A stretch of DNA of 64,000 bases. Origin: Prochlorococcus sp. AG-355-N16. Lineage in GTDB: Bacteria > Cyanobacteriota > Cyanobacteriia > PCC-6307 > Cyanobiaceae. A program made the position numbers and the translations under genes. The stretch lies in assembly GCA_003278545.1 (NCBI GenBank), contig QCEF01000006.1, forward strand, positions 1 to 64,000, written 5' to 3'. A model generated the notes under the pieces. The model did no database searches, was not told where the DNA came from, and was given only the letters and a program-made list of their open reading frames with translations. How positions within the stretch are numbered: position 1 is the stretch's first letter; the number at the start of each line of letters is the position of its first letter. This document shows positions 6,062 to 12,920 of this stretch, piece after piece.

Positions 6062-9000
6062 GTGTCCAATTATAGATTTTCTCAAATTGGTTCTGATATA
6101 GATGGAGAGGCCTTATTTGATTACTCTGGTAATACTGACACAGGTGAAGTTGGATCATTAAGTATATCTGCAGATGGATCTATTGTTGCTATTGGAGCAA
6201 GAGGTAATGATGGGAATGGAGATAATTCTGGGCATGTAAGGATTTATCAAAATAATAATGGAACTTGGGAGCAGATTGGCAGTGATATTGATGGAGAAGC
6301 AAATGGAGATGGTTCAAGTGTTATAAGTATTTCTGATGACGGGTCAATTGTTGCTATAGGAGCTTCTGGCAATGATGGGAATGGAGATAATTCTGGCCAT
6401 GTAAGAATTTATAAAAATAACAATGGCACTTGGGAACAGATTGGCAGTGATATTGATGGAGAAGCGAGCGGAGATAGTTCTGGATCCTCTCTCAGTCTTT
6501 CTGCAGATGGCTCAATAGTTGCTATTGGGGCATATGGTAATGATGGGAATGGTTCAAATACAGGACACGTAAGGCTTTATAAAAACAATGGTGGAACTTG
6601 GGAGCAGATTGGCAGTGATATTGATGGGCAACAACCTTATGATGATCAAGGTAGTTTTGGAGTTCGATCTGGGTTTTCAGTAAGTCTCTCTGATGATGGA
6701 ACCGTTGTTGCAATAGGTGCTCAAGGATGGGATGACTACGACGGTTACACTCATGGTGAAGTTCGAATTTATGAAAATAACTCAGGAACTTGGCAGCAAA
6801 TTGGTAGCATAATTGATGATATTAGCGACGACGACAAGACTGGAGAGAGAACTTCCATCTCGGGAGATGGAACGGTATTAGCCGTATCCTCTTGGTCAAG
6901 GGGTCTAGTACGTATTTATGAAAGATCAGGAAGTAGCTGGAACAAAACCAAAGAATTTTCAGGTAGCTCTGGCTTCGGTTACTCCGTTAGTCTTTCTGAA
7001 GATGGTTCAGTGATAGGGATTGGGTCTTTATATACAGACAATGAAAAGGGGTCAGTTTATGTTTATAAGAAAAATAGTGGGACTTGGGAATCGGTTGGAC
7101 AAATTGATGGAGAGGCAAATTATGATCGGTCAGGAAGTTCTGTAGAAATATCTGATGATGGTTCCACTATTGCAGTAGGTGCACCGTGGAATGACGGAGG
7201 TGGTAATAAATCTGGTCATGTTCGGGTTTATAATACTGGTTTTGCTAGTTTCACTGGTAGCCCTTTAACTGGTTCAATTTCGCAAGGGTCAATTTATGGA
7301 ACATATGAGGGTGAGGGAGGAGAAAATGCCATTAAAGATTTCAATCTAATTGACAACTCTGGAAATAACACTATAAATGCAACAAATAAGATTGATTCAA
7401 ATCTCTATTATTATTCTTTTGCAATAGATAGTTCTGATATTCAGACGGGTGATGGAAATGATACTTTTAATATTAAAAATTATAGAGGTTACTATGCCAT
7501 TGGATTAAAGGACTCAAAAATTAGTACTGGAGGCGGTTCAGATCAAATTAATATTGATTTGCTTGAAAATAATTTCTATTATGGTGCGTTTGCATTAGAA
7601 GATAGCGAAATAAATACAGGATCAGGAGATGATGAAATAGTAATTAATGTTACTAGTAGTAAAAATGATGCATTTACTTCTTACGTAATAAAAAGTTCAA
7701 AGATTGAGTTAGGCGATGGCAATGATAGCTTAATAATAAATAAAGAAAATTCTTCATCAAATCTTGATATTGCTATTTCTGGAGAGATAAGTAATGCCGT
7801 TGAGTATGAATTTGGAGCAGGAAATGACACAGGAACTTTTACTTCAGAAGGATATGGATTAAAAGGTAGTGATAGCGTTACACATAAAGTAACCTTAGGG
7901 GAAGGGAATGATATCTTTACAATTAATGCAAACTATTCCGCTTTATATAAATCCAATCTTTTTGCAGATAGTGGGGAAGACCAAATAAGATTAACTTCAT
8001 CAAGTTCACTTTTTTATGGTATTGATGATAGCAATATTTATTTAGGCAGTAATGATGATGTGATTACTGTTGATAGCTCAAAAAATTCAGTAATTTATGG
8101 CGGTTCAGGTTACGATGAGCTGGTAATTCTTGATAATTATAGTGAATTCATCTTAACAAATAACCAAGAAAGTACCGCAACGATTACAAAAAATAATGAT
8201 GGTTTTTATAAATTATATGTTAACGGTATTGAGAAGTTATCTTTCAACGACAAAACTATATTTTTTGATTCAATTGCGCCAACAATTTCTTCATCTTCCC
8301 CTACAGATGATGCCACGGATGTGACGACAACGAGCAATATTGTTCTCAATTTCTCAGAAGTTGTTGATGTAGAAAATGGTAATATCGTCATCTATAACGC
8401 ATCCAATGATGTGGCAGTAGAGACTATTGATGTAACCAGCAGTCTAGTTACAGGTACTGGATCTACTCAAATCACAATAAATCCCAGCAGTGATTTAACA
8501 GAATCCACTTCTTATTATGTACAGATTGCAGCCACTGCTTTCGATGATTCCTCCAGCAATTCCTATGCAGGCATAAGCGATAAAACTTCTCTCAGTTTTA
8601 CAACCTCTGATGAAACATCTCCCATAACCGATGTAGAAGAAGTAGTTTCCTCTCCTACCTATAGAATTTTTACTTCTATAAATGTTCCTCAAGAAAATTA
8701 TTTATTAACTACAACTGCACAAACGAGTAATGTTTCTGTTGGAACAAAATTATATTGGTCTTTAAGTGGAGATGGCATTAATCTCGCAGACCTCGCATCT
8801 GGATCTCTTACTGGAGAAGGGACTGTGGGGAGCGATGGTTCTTTTAGTTTTGAACATTTACTGGCTGATGATGGAGAGACAGAAGGTTATGAAACTATAG
8901 ATATCAAATTATTTTCCGATAATTCTTTAACTAATCAACTAGGTATAACTAAATCACTTCTAATAAGAGATTCAGCGGTGACACAAAAGCTTGCAGAGAT

Positions 9001-9589
9001 TAATAGTCAACTCAATTCAATCAAGGAACTTTTAACTCAGGGGAAAGAATATACTCTTTTAAATATTAGAGATTATGATGGTAATCTGCATGCGAATGAT
9101 GAAGAAGTTTCTGAAGAAATTAAAACTTCTTATAAATATCAAGGATTATTAGATGTAAATAAAGATGGGACAAAAGAAGCTATCTATACAAATAAAGAAA
9201 GTAGTCGTTGGGCTACATCTTCTGTTAATTCAATAACTGGATTAACTGATTATTCAGATTATGGGAAAGGGGGAACGACGCGTATTGTTGGGATTTATAT
9301 TGACCCATTAGTAACTTCTGGTGATGTTGTTCAATTTAGTGATCATGATAGTCAATATAGATTTCAAAATGACTTGCAAATTGATAATTTATTTGCAAAA
9401 ACTGCTGGTGATTTTGACGGAGATGGGTTTCAAGAAGTGTATTGGAAAACAGCTGACGATAGTGCATATTTGAGAGCTCTTATGCATGCAGACGGAAATA
9501 TCCAATATGCAAATTATCAAAGTCAAGAACAAATGAGTAACTATTTAACTAATAATGGATATGAATCTGTTATTAGCGATATTCTTTAA
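6062..9589 (+). CDS. Large secreted protein: propeller, RTX-like repeats, Ig-like domain, shared C-module
   Basis: This 1175-aa protein has a GTG start preceded by AAAGGAG. Residues 1-395 hold seven repeats of the type SLSADGSIVAIGAYGNDGNG..GHVRIYKNNGGTWEQIG, which would make a seven-bladed beta-propeller. Residues of about 430-735 carry spaced RTX-like calcium motifs (TGDGNDTF, GGGSDQI, GSGDDEI, GDGNDSL, GEGNDIF). A Big_5/SbsA-like Ig domain follows (SSSPTDDATDVTTTSNIVLN), then a strand-rich region also present in the truncated gene at the left edge, then the shared C-terminal module (YTLLNIRDYDGNLHAND to SDIL). There is no Sec signal. RTX-like repeats plus a C-terminal tail fit type I secretion. 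The likely role is a surface or extracellular binding protein; the ligand is unknown. Confidence 0.88.
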   Translation: MSNYRFSQIGSDIDGEALFDYSGNTDTGEVGSLSISADGSIVAIGARGNDGNGDNSGHVRIYQNNNGTWEQIGSDIDGEANGDGSSVISISDDGSIVAIGASGNDGNGDNSGHVRIYKNNNGTWEQIGSDIDGEASGDSSGSSLSLSADGSIVAIGAYGNDGNGSNTGHVRLYKNNGGTWEQIGSDIDGQQPYDDQGSFGVRSGFSVSLSDDGTVVAIGAQGWDDYDGYTHGEVRIYENNSGTWQQIGSIIDDISDDDKTGERTSISGDGTVLAVSSWSRGLVRIYERSGSSWNKTKEFSGSSGFGYSVSLSEDGSVIGIGSLYTDNEKGSVYVYKKNSGTWESVGQIDGEANYDRSGSSVEISDDGSTIAVGAPWNDGGGNKSGHVRVYNTGFASFTGSPLTGSISQGSIYGTYEGEGGENAIKDFNLIDNSGNNTINATNKIDSNLYYYSFAIDSSDIQTGDGNDTFNIKNYRGYYAIGLKDSKISTGGGSDQINIDLLENNFYYGAFALEDSEINTGSGDDEIVINVTSSKNDAFTSYVIKSSKIELGDGNDSLIINKENSSSNLDIAISGEISNAVEYEFGAGNDTGTFTSEGYGLKGSDSVTHKVTLGEGNDIFTINANYSALYKSNLFADSGEDQIRLTSSSSLFYGIDDSNIYLGSNDDVITVDSSKNSVIYGGSGYDELVILDNYSEFILTNNQESTATITKNNDGFYKLYVNGIEKLSFNDKTIFFDSIAPTISSSSPTDDATDVTTTSNIVLNFSEVVDVENGNIVIYNASNDVAVETIDVTSSLVTGTGSTQITINPSSDLTESTSYYVQIAATAFDDSSSNSYAGISDKTSLSFTTSDETSPITDVEEVVSSPTYRIFTSINVPQENYLLTTTAQTSNVSVGTKLYWSLSGDGINLADLASGSLTGEGTVGSDGSFSFEHLLADDGETEGYETIDIKLFSDNSLTNQLGITKSLLIRDSAVTQKLAEINSQLNSIKELLTQGKEYTLLNIRDYDGNLHANDEEVSEEIKTSYKYQGLLDVNKDGTKEAIYTNKESSRWATSSVNSITGLTDYSDYGKGGTTRIVGIYIDPLVTSGDVVQFSDHDSQYRFQNDLQIDNLFAKTAGDFDGDGFQEVYWKTADDSAYLRALMHADGNIQYANYQSQEQMSNYLTNNGYESVISDIL

Positions 9590-9684
9590 TTAAAATATTT
9601 TGATTAAAACGCACCAGTTTGTAAGTTAGCGATTATTTAGCGATTAAATGCATATCTTTGCAATATTATGCGGCATTTTGAATC

Positions 9685-9711
9685 TCATATAAATCCCAAT
9701 AAGCGTTTCAT
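9685..9711 (-). repeat. ATGAAACGCTT element after stop codon
   Basis: Directly after the TAA of the gene at 9712-9975 the minus strand reads ATGAAACGCTTATTGGGATT then TATATGA, a nine-codon frame MKRLLGFI. The position is the same as in the other copies. Confidence 0.6.
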
Positions 9712-9975
9712 TTAAGCAACAAGTTCGATCGAATATACAGTATCCTTACAATTATTTTTTTTATCCCATTCCTTTGCGATAGGAGATTCCATCTCTGCGC
9801 CTAATTTTTCTAAGTCAGTACAATTCATTAATAAATGAGATTTGTGTTCGTTGACTTTTACAAACTCATAGTCAGTTACAAACTCCTTGCACATTTCTTC
9901 AAGAAATAATGTCGTTACATCATTTTTAAATTCTTCAAATGTACAGCTAAAAGTAGAAATGATGAGAGTGTTCAT
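9712..9975 (-). CDS. Small protein, DUF3764-like
   Basis: This 87-aa protein starts TLIISTFSCTFEEFKNDVTT and later has SHLLMNCTDLEKLGAEMESP and AKEWDKKNN. The layout (strand, helix with FEEF, strand ending in a hydrophobic '..LMNC', helix with EW) is that of small dimeric ferredoxin-fold proteins such as the picocyanobacterial DUF3764 family. The family assignment is from memory and not certain. Its start codon touches the U-tract of a terminator hairpin. DUF3303-like and DUF3764-like genes next to each other are in keeping with a cyanobacterial island. Confidence 0.6.
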   Translation of the reverse strand: MNTLIISTFSCTFEEFKNDVTTLFLEEMCKEFVTDYEFVKVNEHKSHLLMNCTDLEKLGAEMESPIAKEWDKKNNCKDTVYSIELVA

Positions 9976-10000
9976 AAAAAAAGGAGCTAATTGCTCCTTA
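9976..10000 (-). terminator. Terminator hairpin fused to a start codon
   Basis: On the minus strand, AAGGAGC-AATTA-GCTCCTT makes a perfect 7-bp stem followed by a run of seven T, and ATG of the 9712-9975 gene follows immediately. The 5' arm also carries an AAGGAG ribosome-binding sequence. The wider block (GATTGACAGTAGATCTAAAA) is shared with the 2026-2075 region. Confidence 0.75.
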
Positions 10001-10025
10001 TTTTAGATCTACTGTCAATCTCAAT
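10001..10025 (-). repeat. ATTGACAGT intergenic repeat
   Basis: The minus strand GATTGACAGTAGATCTAAAA matches GATTGACAGTCGATCTACAA before the other hairpin near 2050-2075. A more diverged copy (ATTGACGGTCGATTTAAAAT) lies at 10368-10400 upstream of the DUF3303 gene. Confidence 0.6.
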
Positions 10026-10298
10026 CTATGAGTAGACTTTGGCAACTATTGGGCCAGCTTCTTCATCAGTAAATACGGGTGTGGTTTCCCAATTTAGAAA
10101 TTCACCCCATTCAGCGGCATGTTGATATATTGCTTTTGGATCATCAGTCTTTAAAACTATCCAACCCTCTAAAGATCCGGGCGCGTGATATCTTCCAATC
10201 ATCTCAACTCCAGGATAATCTCCCCCTCCACCAAGAAATTTTTCTGCACCTTTTTGATGATATCCGGCCTTAAATGACCAATGCTGAACGTAAAGCAT
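10026..10298 (-). CDS. DUF3303 family protein
   Basis: This 90-aa protein has VQHWSFKAGYHQKGAEKFLG, then EMIGRYHAPGSLEGWIVLKT and HAAEWGEFLNWETTPVFTDE. These are the hallmark segments of DUF3303, a small ferredoxin-like alpha/beta family common in marine cyanobacteria and their relatives. The length is typical. The biochemical role is unknown; the fold is that of dimeric alpha-beta barrel proteins. It is followed by the terminator at 9976-10000. Confidence in the family is high because the HYQKGAEKF and GRYHAPGS blocks are distinctive. Confidence 0.85.
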   Translation of the reverse strand: MLYVQHWSFKAGYHQKGAEKFLGGGGDYPGVEMIGRYHAPGSLEGWIVLKTDDPKAIYQHAAEWGEFLNWETTPVFTDEEAGPIVAKVYS

Positions 10299-10367
10299 TT
10301 TATTTTTTAATTTTTATTGGCTTTTTATTACTAGCAAAAAAAATAATTCCTGAAAATAAATATTGTT

Positions 10368-10400
10368 AATTGCCACTTATTTTAAATCGACCGTCAATTA
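10368..10400 (-). repeat. ATTGACAGT repeat, diverged copy
   Basis: The minus strand ATTGACGGTCGATTTAAAAT then AAGTGGCAATTAAC is alignable to the repeat plus left half of the hairpin at 9976-10025, but the 3' arm and T-run have decayed. It lies upstream of the DUF3303 gene. Confidence 0.5.
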
Positions 10401-10482
10401 TTAAAAATATCTCCTATGAAGTCTTTTAAAAGTTGGCAGTTTTAATGAGATTTGCTTTTATGAGTGTAGAGTTATTGTTATT

Positions 10483-10608
10483 ATGCAAATCTCATTTTTT
10501 GCAAAAGTAGTTTTGTTTTTAACTCTTTATTGTATTTCAGATTTATCAATTAAAAATAATATTTTGAGAAAATTAATGAATAGAGCTAATAGAGCTAAAA
10601 AAATTTAA
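10483..10608 (+). CDS. Small hypothetical peptide (41 aa)
   Basis: This short ORF is MQISFFAKVVLFLTLYCISD, then LSIKNNILRKLMNRANRAKK. It has a hydrophobic N-terminal half (signal anchor or one helix) and a very basic C-terminal half. It ends 12 bp before the 37-aa membrane peptide at 10621, with which it may be co-transcribed. It was missed by the track because of its size. Function is unknown. Confidence 0.45.
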   Translation: MQISFFAKVVLFLTLYCISDLSIKNNILRKLMNRANRAKKI

Positions 10609-10620
10609 ACTTCCCAATCA

Positions 10621-10734
10621 ATGGAATTTTTAATTAATTTTTGGAATAATCAACCCACTATAGTTATGGGAATAGGTGTAGCAATATTTGTATTATTAGG
10701 AATTTATATATCTCTACTCCAGACATATCAATAA
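10621..10734 (+). CDS. Small single-helix membrane peptide, paralogue of 925-1038
   Basis: The ORF encodes MEFLINFWNNQPTIVMGIGV, then a hydrophobic helix and ISLLQTYQ. It has the same length as the peptide at 925-1038 and about three quarters of its residues, with many silent third-base differences. That pattern supports selection on the protein. It corresponds to the membrane anchor of the 156-aa protein at 3049-3519. Function is unknown. Confidence 0.65.
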   Translation: MEFLINFWNNQPTIVMGIGVAIFVLLGIYISLLQTYQ

Positions 10735-10739
10735 ATTAG

Positions 10740-11054
10740 TTAAATATTTTTCTTAATTTTTTCTAGATTCCATTTATCAAATATTAATTTCATTTCTCTT
10801 TCGTAGTGTCTAACTTTCTTTGCAAAAGGTAGTTGTTGAATAATTATCCCAAAGGGAAATTTAAAAAAAGAAGAGACATAAACAATATAAAACTCGACAA
10901 ATGAAGGTTTTGGTGGGACAGGTAAATTTTTTATATATGCCCAATTAATGCAAGGTTCTAGTTGCTTATCACTAGCGACAATATTCTTTTTACATCTCCA
11001 CCAAGAGAATAGATAAATGCAAATAAAAATCGGTAAAGGAAGAAGTCGCAACAT
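10740..11054 (-). CDS. Hypothetical membrane protein
   Basis: This 104-aa ORF has a hydrophobic N-terminus (MLRLLPLPIFICIYLFSWW), a Cys-containing middle (CKKNIVASDKQLEPCINWAY), a second hydrophobic stretch (EFYIVYVSSFFKFPFGIIIQ) and a basic C-terminal helix. It may be a two-helix membrane protein. It begins three bases after the stop of a probable truncated reading frame (11058-11145), suggesting it was once the second gene of a pair. I do not recognise the family. Confidence 0.55.
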   Translation of the reverse strand: MLRLLPLPIFICIYLFSWWRCKKNIVASDKQLEPCINWAYIKNLPVPPKPSFVEFYIVYVSSFFKFPFGIIIQQLPFAKKVRHYEREMKLIFDKWNLEKIKKNI

Positions 11055-11057
11055 TAA

Positions 11058-11145
11058 TTAAAAGGGTATTTCTTCAGGAGTTATTGGTTCAGGATAACCA
11101 AGCCTTAATTTACATGCGGCGCAAGTAGTAAGCGCCTTATTTGTG
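11058..11145 (-). pseudogene. 3' fragment of a small gene cut by tRNA remnant 3
   Basis: On the minus strand an open frame reads TNKALTTCAACKLRLGYPEP then ITPEEIPF and TAA. It has protein-like composition but no start codon: upstream it runs into the tRNA-Pro remnant and a stop. This suggests that a small gene lost its 5' end when an element inserted. A related form of the GCGCTTACTACTTGCGCC repeat lies inside it. It is tentative, since 28 codons are little evidence. Confidence 0.35.
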
Positions 11146-11147
11146 CA

Positions 11148-11194
11148 GGTGCTTTGGGAGCATTAGCTCACAAGTTCGAATCCTGTCGCCCCAA
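11148..11194 (+). repeat. tRNA-Pro 3'-half remnant, copy 3 (diverged)
   Basis: GGTGCTTTGGGAGCATTAGC then TCACAAGTTCGAATCCTGTC and GCCCCAA matches copies 1 and 2 with several changes, including A for G near the 3' end. The TTCGAATCC T loop and TTTGGGA anticodon loop are intact. The TCAGT tail is shared with copy 1. Confidence 0.8.
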
Positions 11195-11242
11195 TCAGTC
11201 ATACCAAAGGATAGAAATAATGTAGCTTGTCTCATTTTGCGA

Positions 11243-11266
11243 AAGGGGAGCTAGAAGGGGGGCTAG
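11243..11266 (+). repeat. Tandem repeat GGGAGCTAG / GGGGGCTAG
   Basis: AAAGGGGAGCTAG and AAGGGGGGCTAG form two 12-bp units 50 bp after remnant 3. They resemble the pair after remnant 2, including the preceding TTGTCTCAT. A candidate left-end arm array. Confidence 0.5.
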
Positions 11267-11306
11267 GAAATATTAATTGATATCGTCACTTACTTATCTA
11301 TTGCCT

Positions 11307-11333
11307 TTATATAAGTTTTAGTAAGCATTTCAT
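11307..11333 (-). repeat. ATGAAACGCTT element after protease gene
   Basis: Three bases after the TAG of the gene at 11337 the minus strand reads ATGAAATGCTTACTAAAACT then TATATAA, the frame MKCLLKLI. It is a diverged copy in the usual position after a stop codon. Confidence 0.5.
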
Positions 11334-11336
11334 AAA

Positions 11337-12581
11337 CTAAACAATATCGCTGATAACAGATTCATATCCATGACCAGTTAAGTAATCACTCATTTGAGTT
11401 TGGTTCTGATAATTTGCATACTGGATATTTCCATCAGCATGCATTAAAGATCTTAAATAAACATCCCCATCATTGGTCTTCCAATACACTTCCTGAAAAC
11501 CATCACCGTCATAATCACCAGATGCTTTTACAGAAAGATTGTCATAAAGTAAATCATTCTGAAATCTGACCTGACTGTTAAGTGCTAAACGATCAATAGT
11601 TTCTCCATTTACAACCAGATAACGGTCAGATCCCTTTGCTCCAAATTGACAAGGAGCTGGAGTTACTCCATCATTCAAAAATCCACCATTTGAATTTCCT
11701 ACTGCAATTAATGGGTCATCATAAATACCAACTACTCTTGTTCCACCACCTTGTCCATAATCTGAGTAATCGATTTGACCAGTAACAGAATCTATCTTTC
11801 CTGCTGCCCAACGACCACTAACTTTATTTGTATAGATTGCATCCAATACTCCGTCATTATTGACATCTAATTTTCCTTGATACTTATAGGAGTTTTTTAA
11901 TTCATCAGAGACACTACCAGAATTAGCATGTAAGTTACCATCAAAATCTTGAATACCTTTAAGGAAATAGGAGTTGCCGGTGGTGTGATTGCCAATATTT
12001 TCGAGATTCCATATTTCTTTAAGTGCTTGCAAATCAACATCTTGATACCACCTCATTACTTGGCCGTTGTAATCATCATGCCACCCCATGACAGTTGGAG
12101 ATCCAAAACTTTCTGAAGGAGATGAGAATGCTGCATCCCCATCAGAATTATCCCAAGGATGTTCTAATCCCAAAAGATGACCAAGCTCGTGAATAAAAAC
12201 TTTTTTCCATGATTCTTCTGACATATTTGATGAAGGAATATCACCTGTCATTGTTATGTGCACTGGATTATTGTATGAAGGATTCCATTGCCCCCCGACA
12301 GCATATCCGTCCTCAAGATTATGAATTAATATTGGTGCATCTGCCTCGGCTAATGAATTGACTTCTTTAATTTCTAACGCCAAAAATTGATTTAATTTAG
12401 AAATTGTTTCTCTAATGGCTGAAAATTGTGCTGTAGTCGGAGATATTGTTGTTGTATTTACTTGGTAACCTAATTCACTACTGTAAATAGACCAATTATC
12501 GCCACCTGGAGAAATATATAATTTTATTGTGTGGTCATTGCCAGCCCATAAATTTATATCATCAATTTCTGACTGAGACAT
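11337..12581 (-). CDS. Secreted matrixin-like zinc metalloprotease with shared C-module
   Basis: The N-terminal half, about 200 residues, holds FIHELGHLLGLEHPW, the HExxHxxGxxH zinc site of metzincins, followed by a Met-turn candidate (VMGWHDDYNGQVM). This is a peptidase M10/matrixin-like domain. The C-terminal part, about 215 residues, is the shared module (FLKGIQDFDGNLHAN to SDIV), in a long form with an extra segment (GGFLNDGVTPAPCQ, DRYLVVNGETIDRLALNSQ) also found in the other protease at 30351. There is no signal peptide. I chose ATG (MSQSEIDD), but the track start is a TTG nine codons upstream (12608). I infer an extracellular protease exported by the type I system. It lies in reverse orientation between tRNA remnants. 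Confidence 0.88.
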   Translation of the reverse strand: MSQSEIDDINLWAGNDHTIKLYISPGGDNWSIYSSELGYQVNTTTISPTTAQFSAIRETISKLNQFLALEIKEVNSLAEADAPILIHNLEDGYAVGGQWNPSYNNPVHITMTGDIPSSNMSEESWKKVFIHELGHLLGLEHPWDNSDGDAAFSSPSESFGSPTVMGWHDDYNGQVMRWYQDVDLQALKEIWNLENIGNHTTGNSYFLKGIQDFDGNLHANSGSVSDELKNSYKYQGKLDVNNDGVLDAIYTNKVSGRWAAGKIDSVTGQIDYSDYGQGGGTRVVGIYDDPLIAVGNSNGGFLNDGVTPAPCQFGAKGSDRYLVVNGETIDRLALNSQVRFQNDLLYDNLSVKASGDYDGDGFQEVYWKTNDGDVYLRSLMHADGNIQYANYQNQTQMSDYLTGHGYESVISDIV

Positions 12582-12720
12582 TATTAAATCTCTGGCTAAT
12601 ATTGTCAAAATTGGGATTTTCTAACTCGCTAAAATATAGCTAACTTTTCTAAAAATAAAAGTTCAAAAAATTCAGAAAATCATATCACTTACTGCAGGCT
12701 CATATCAGTTATTTGTTAAA

Positions 12721-12749
12721 TACAAGGTCTTTTGAGCCTTTCGCCCAGA
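12721..12749 (+). repeat. Possible decayed tRNA-Pro remnant
   Basis: ACAAGGTCTTTTGAGCC then TTTCGCCCAGA can be aligned to the T arm and acceptor end with a deletion. The 25 bp after it (AGATTAACTTCTCACGATTC) match those after remnant 4 (AGATTGACTTCACACGATTC), which supports common origin. The remaining 312-bp gap (12609-12920) shows no gene. Confidence 0.45.
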
Positions 12750-12920
12750 TTAACTTCTCACGATTCTTAAATAATCTTTGAACAAACCCAGTTCGATCAT
12801 TCGCGATAGCTTATTCAGCTTTGATTGAAACAATAAAAGATCAAAATTAAAAATGATTATTAAATTGTTGAAAATAAAGGGATCCTAAATTAACATTTTT
12901 TTAAATGAACTTCACGAAAA

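Noticed and set aside
6522-8692. Minus-strand ORFs 6522-6713, 8206-8391 and 8495-8692
   Set aside because: They lie wholly inside the 1175-aa gene, whose repeats are conserved on the plus strand.
10079-10273. ORF on plus strand inside the DUF3303 gene
   Set aside because: It is a shadow of the well-conserved minus-strand DUF3303 reading frame.
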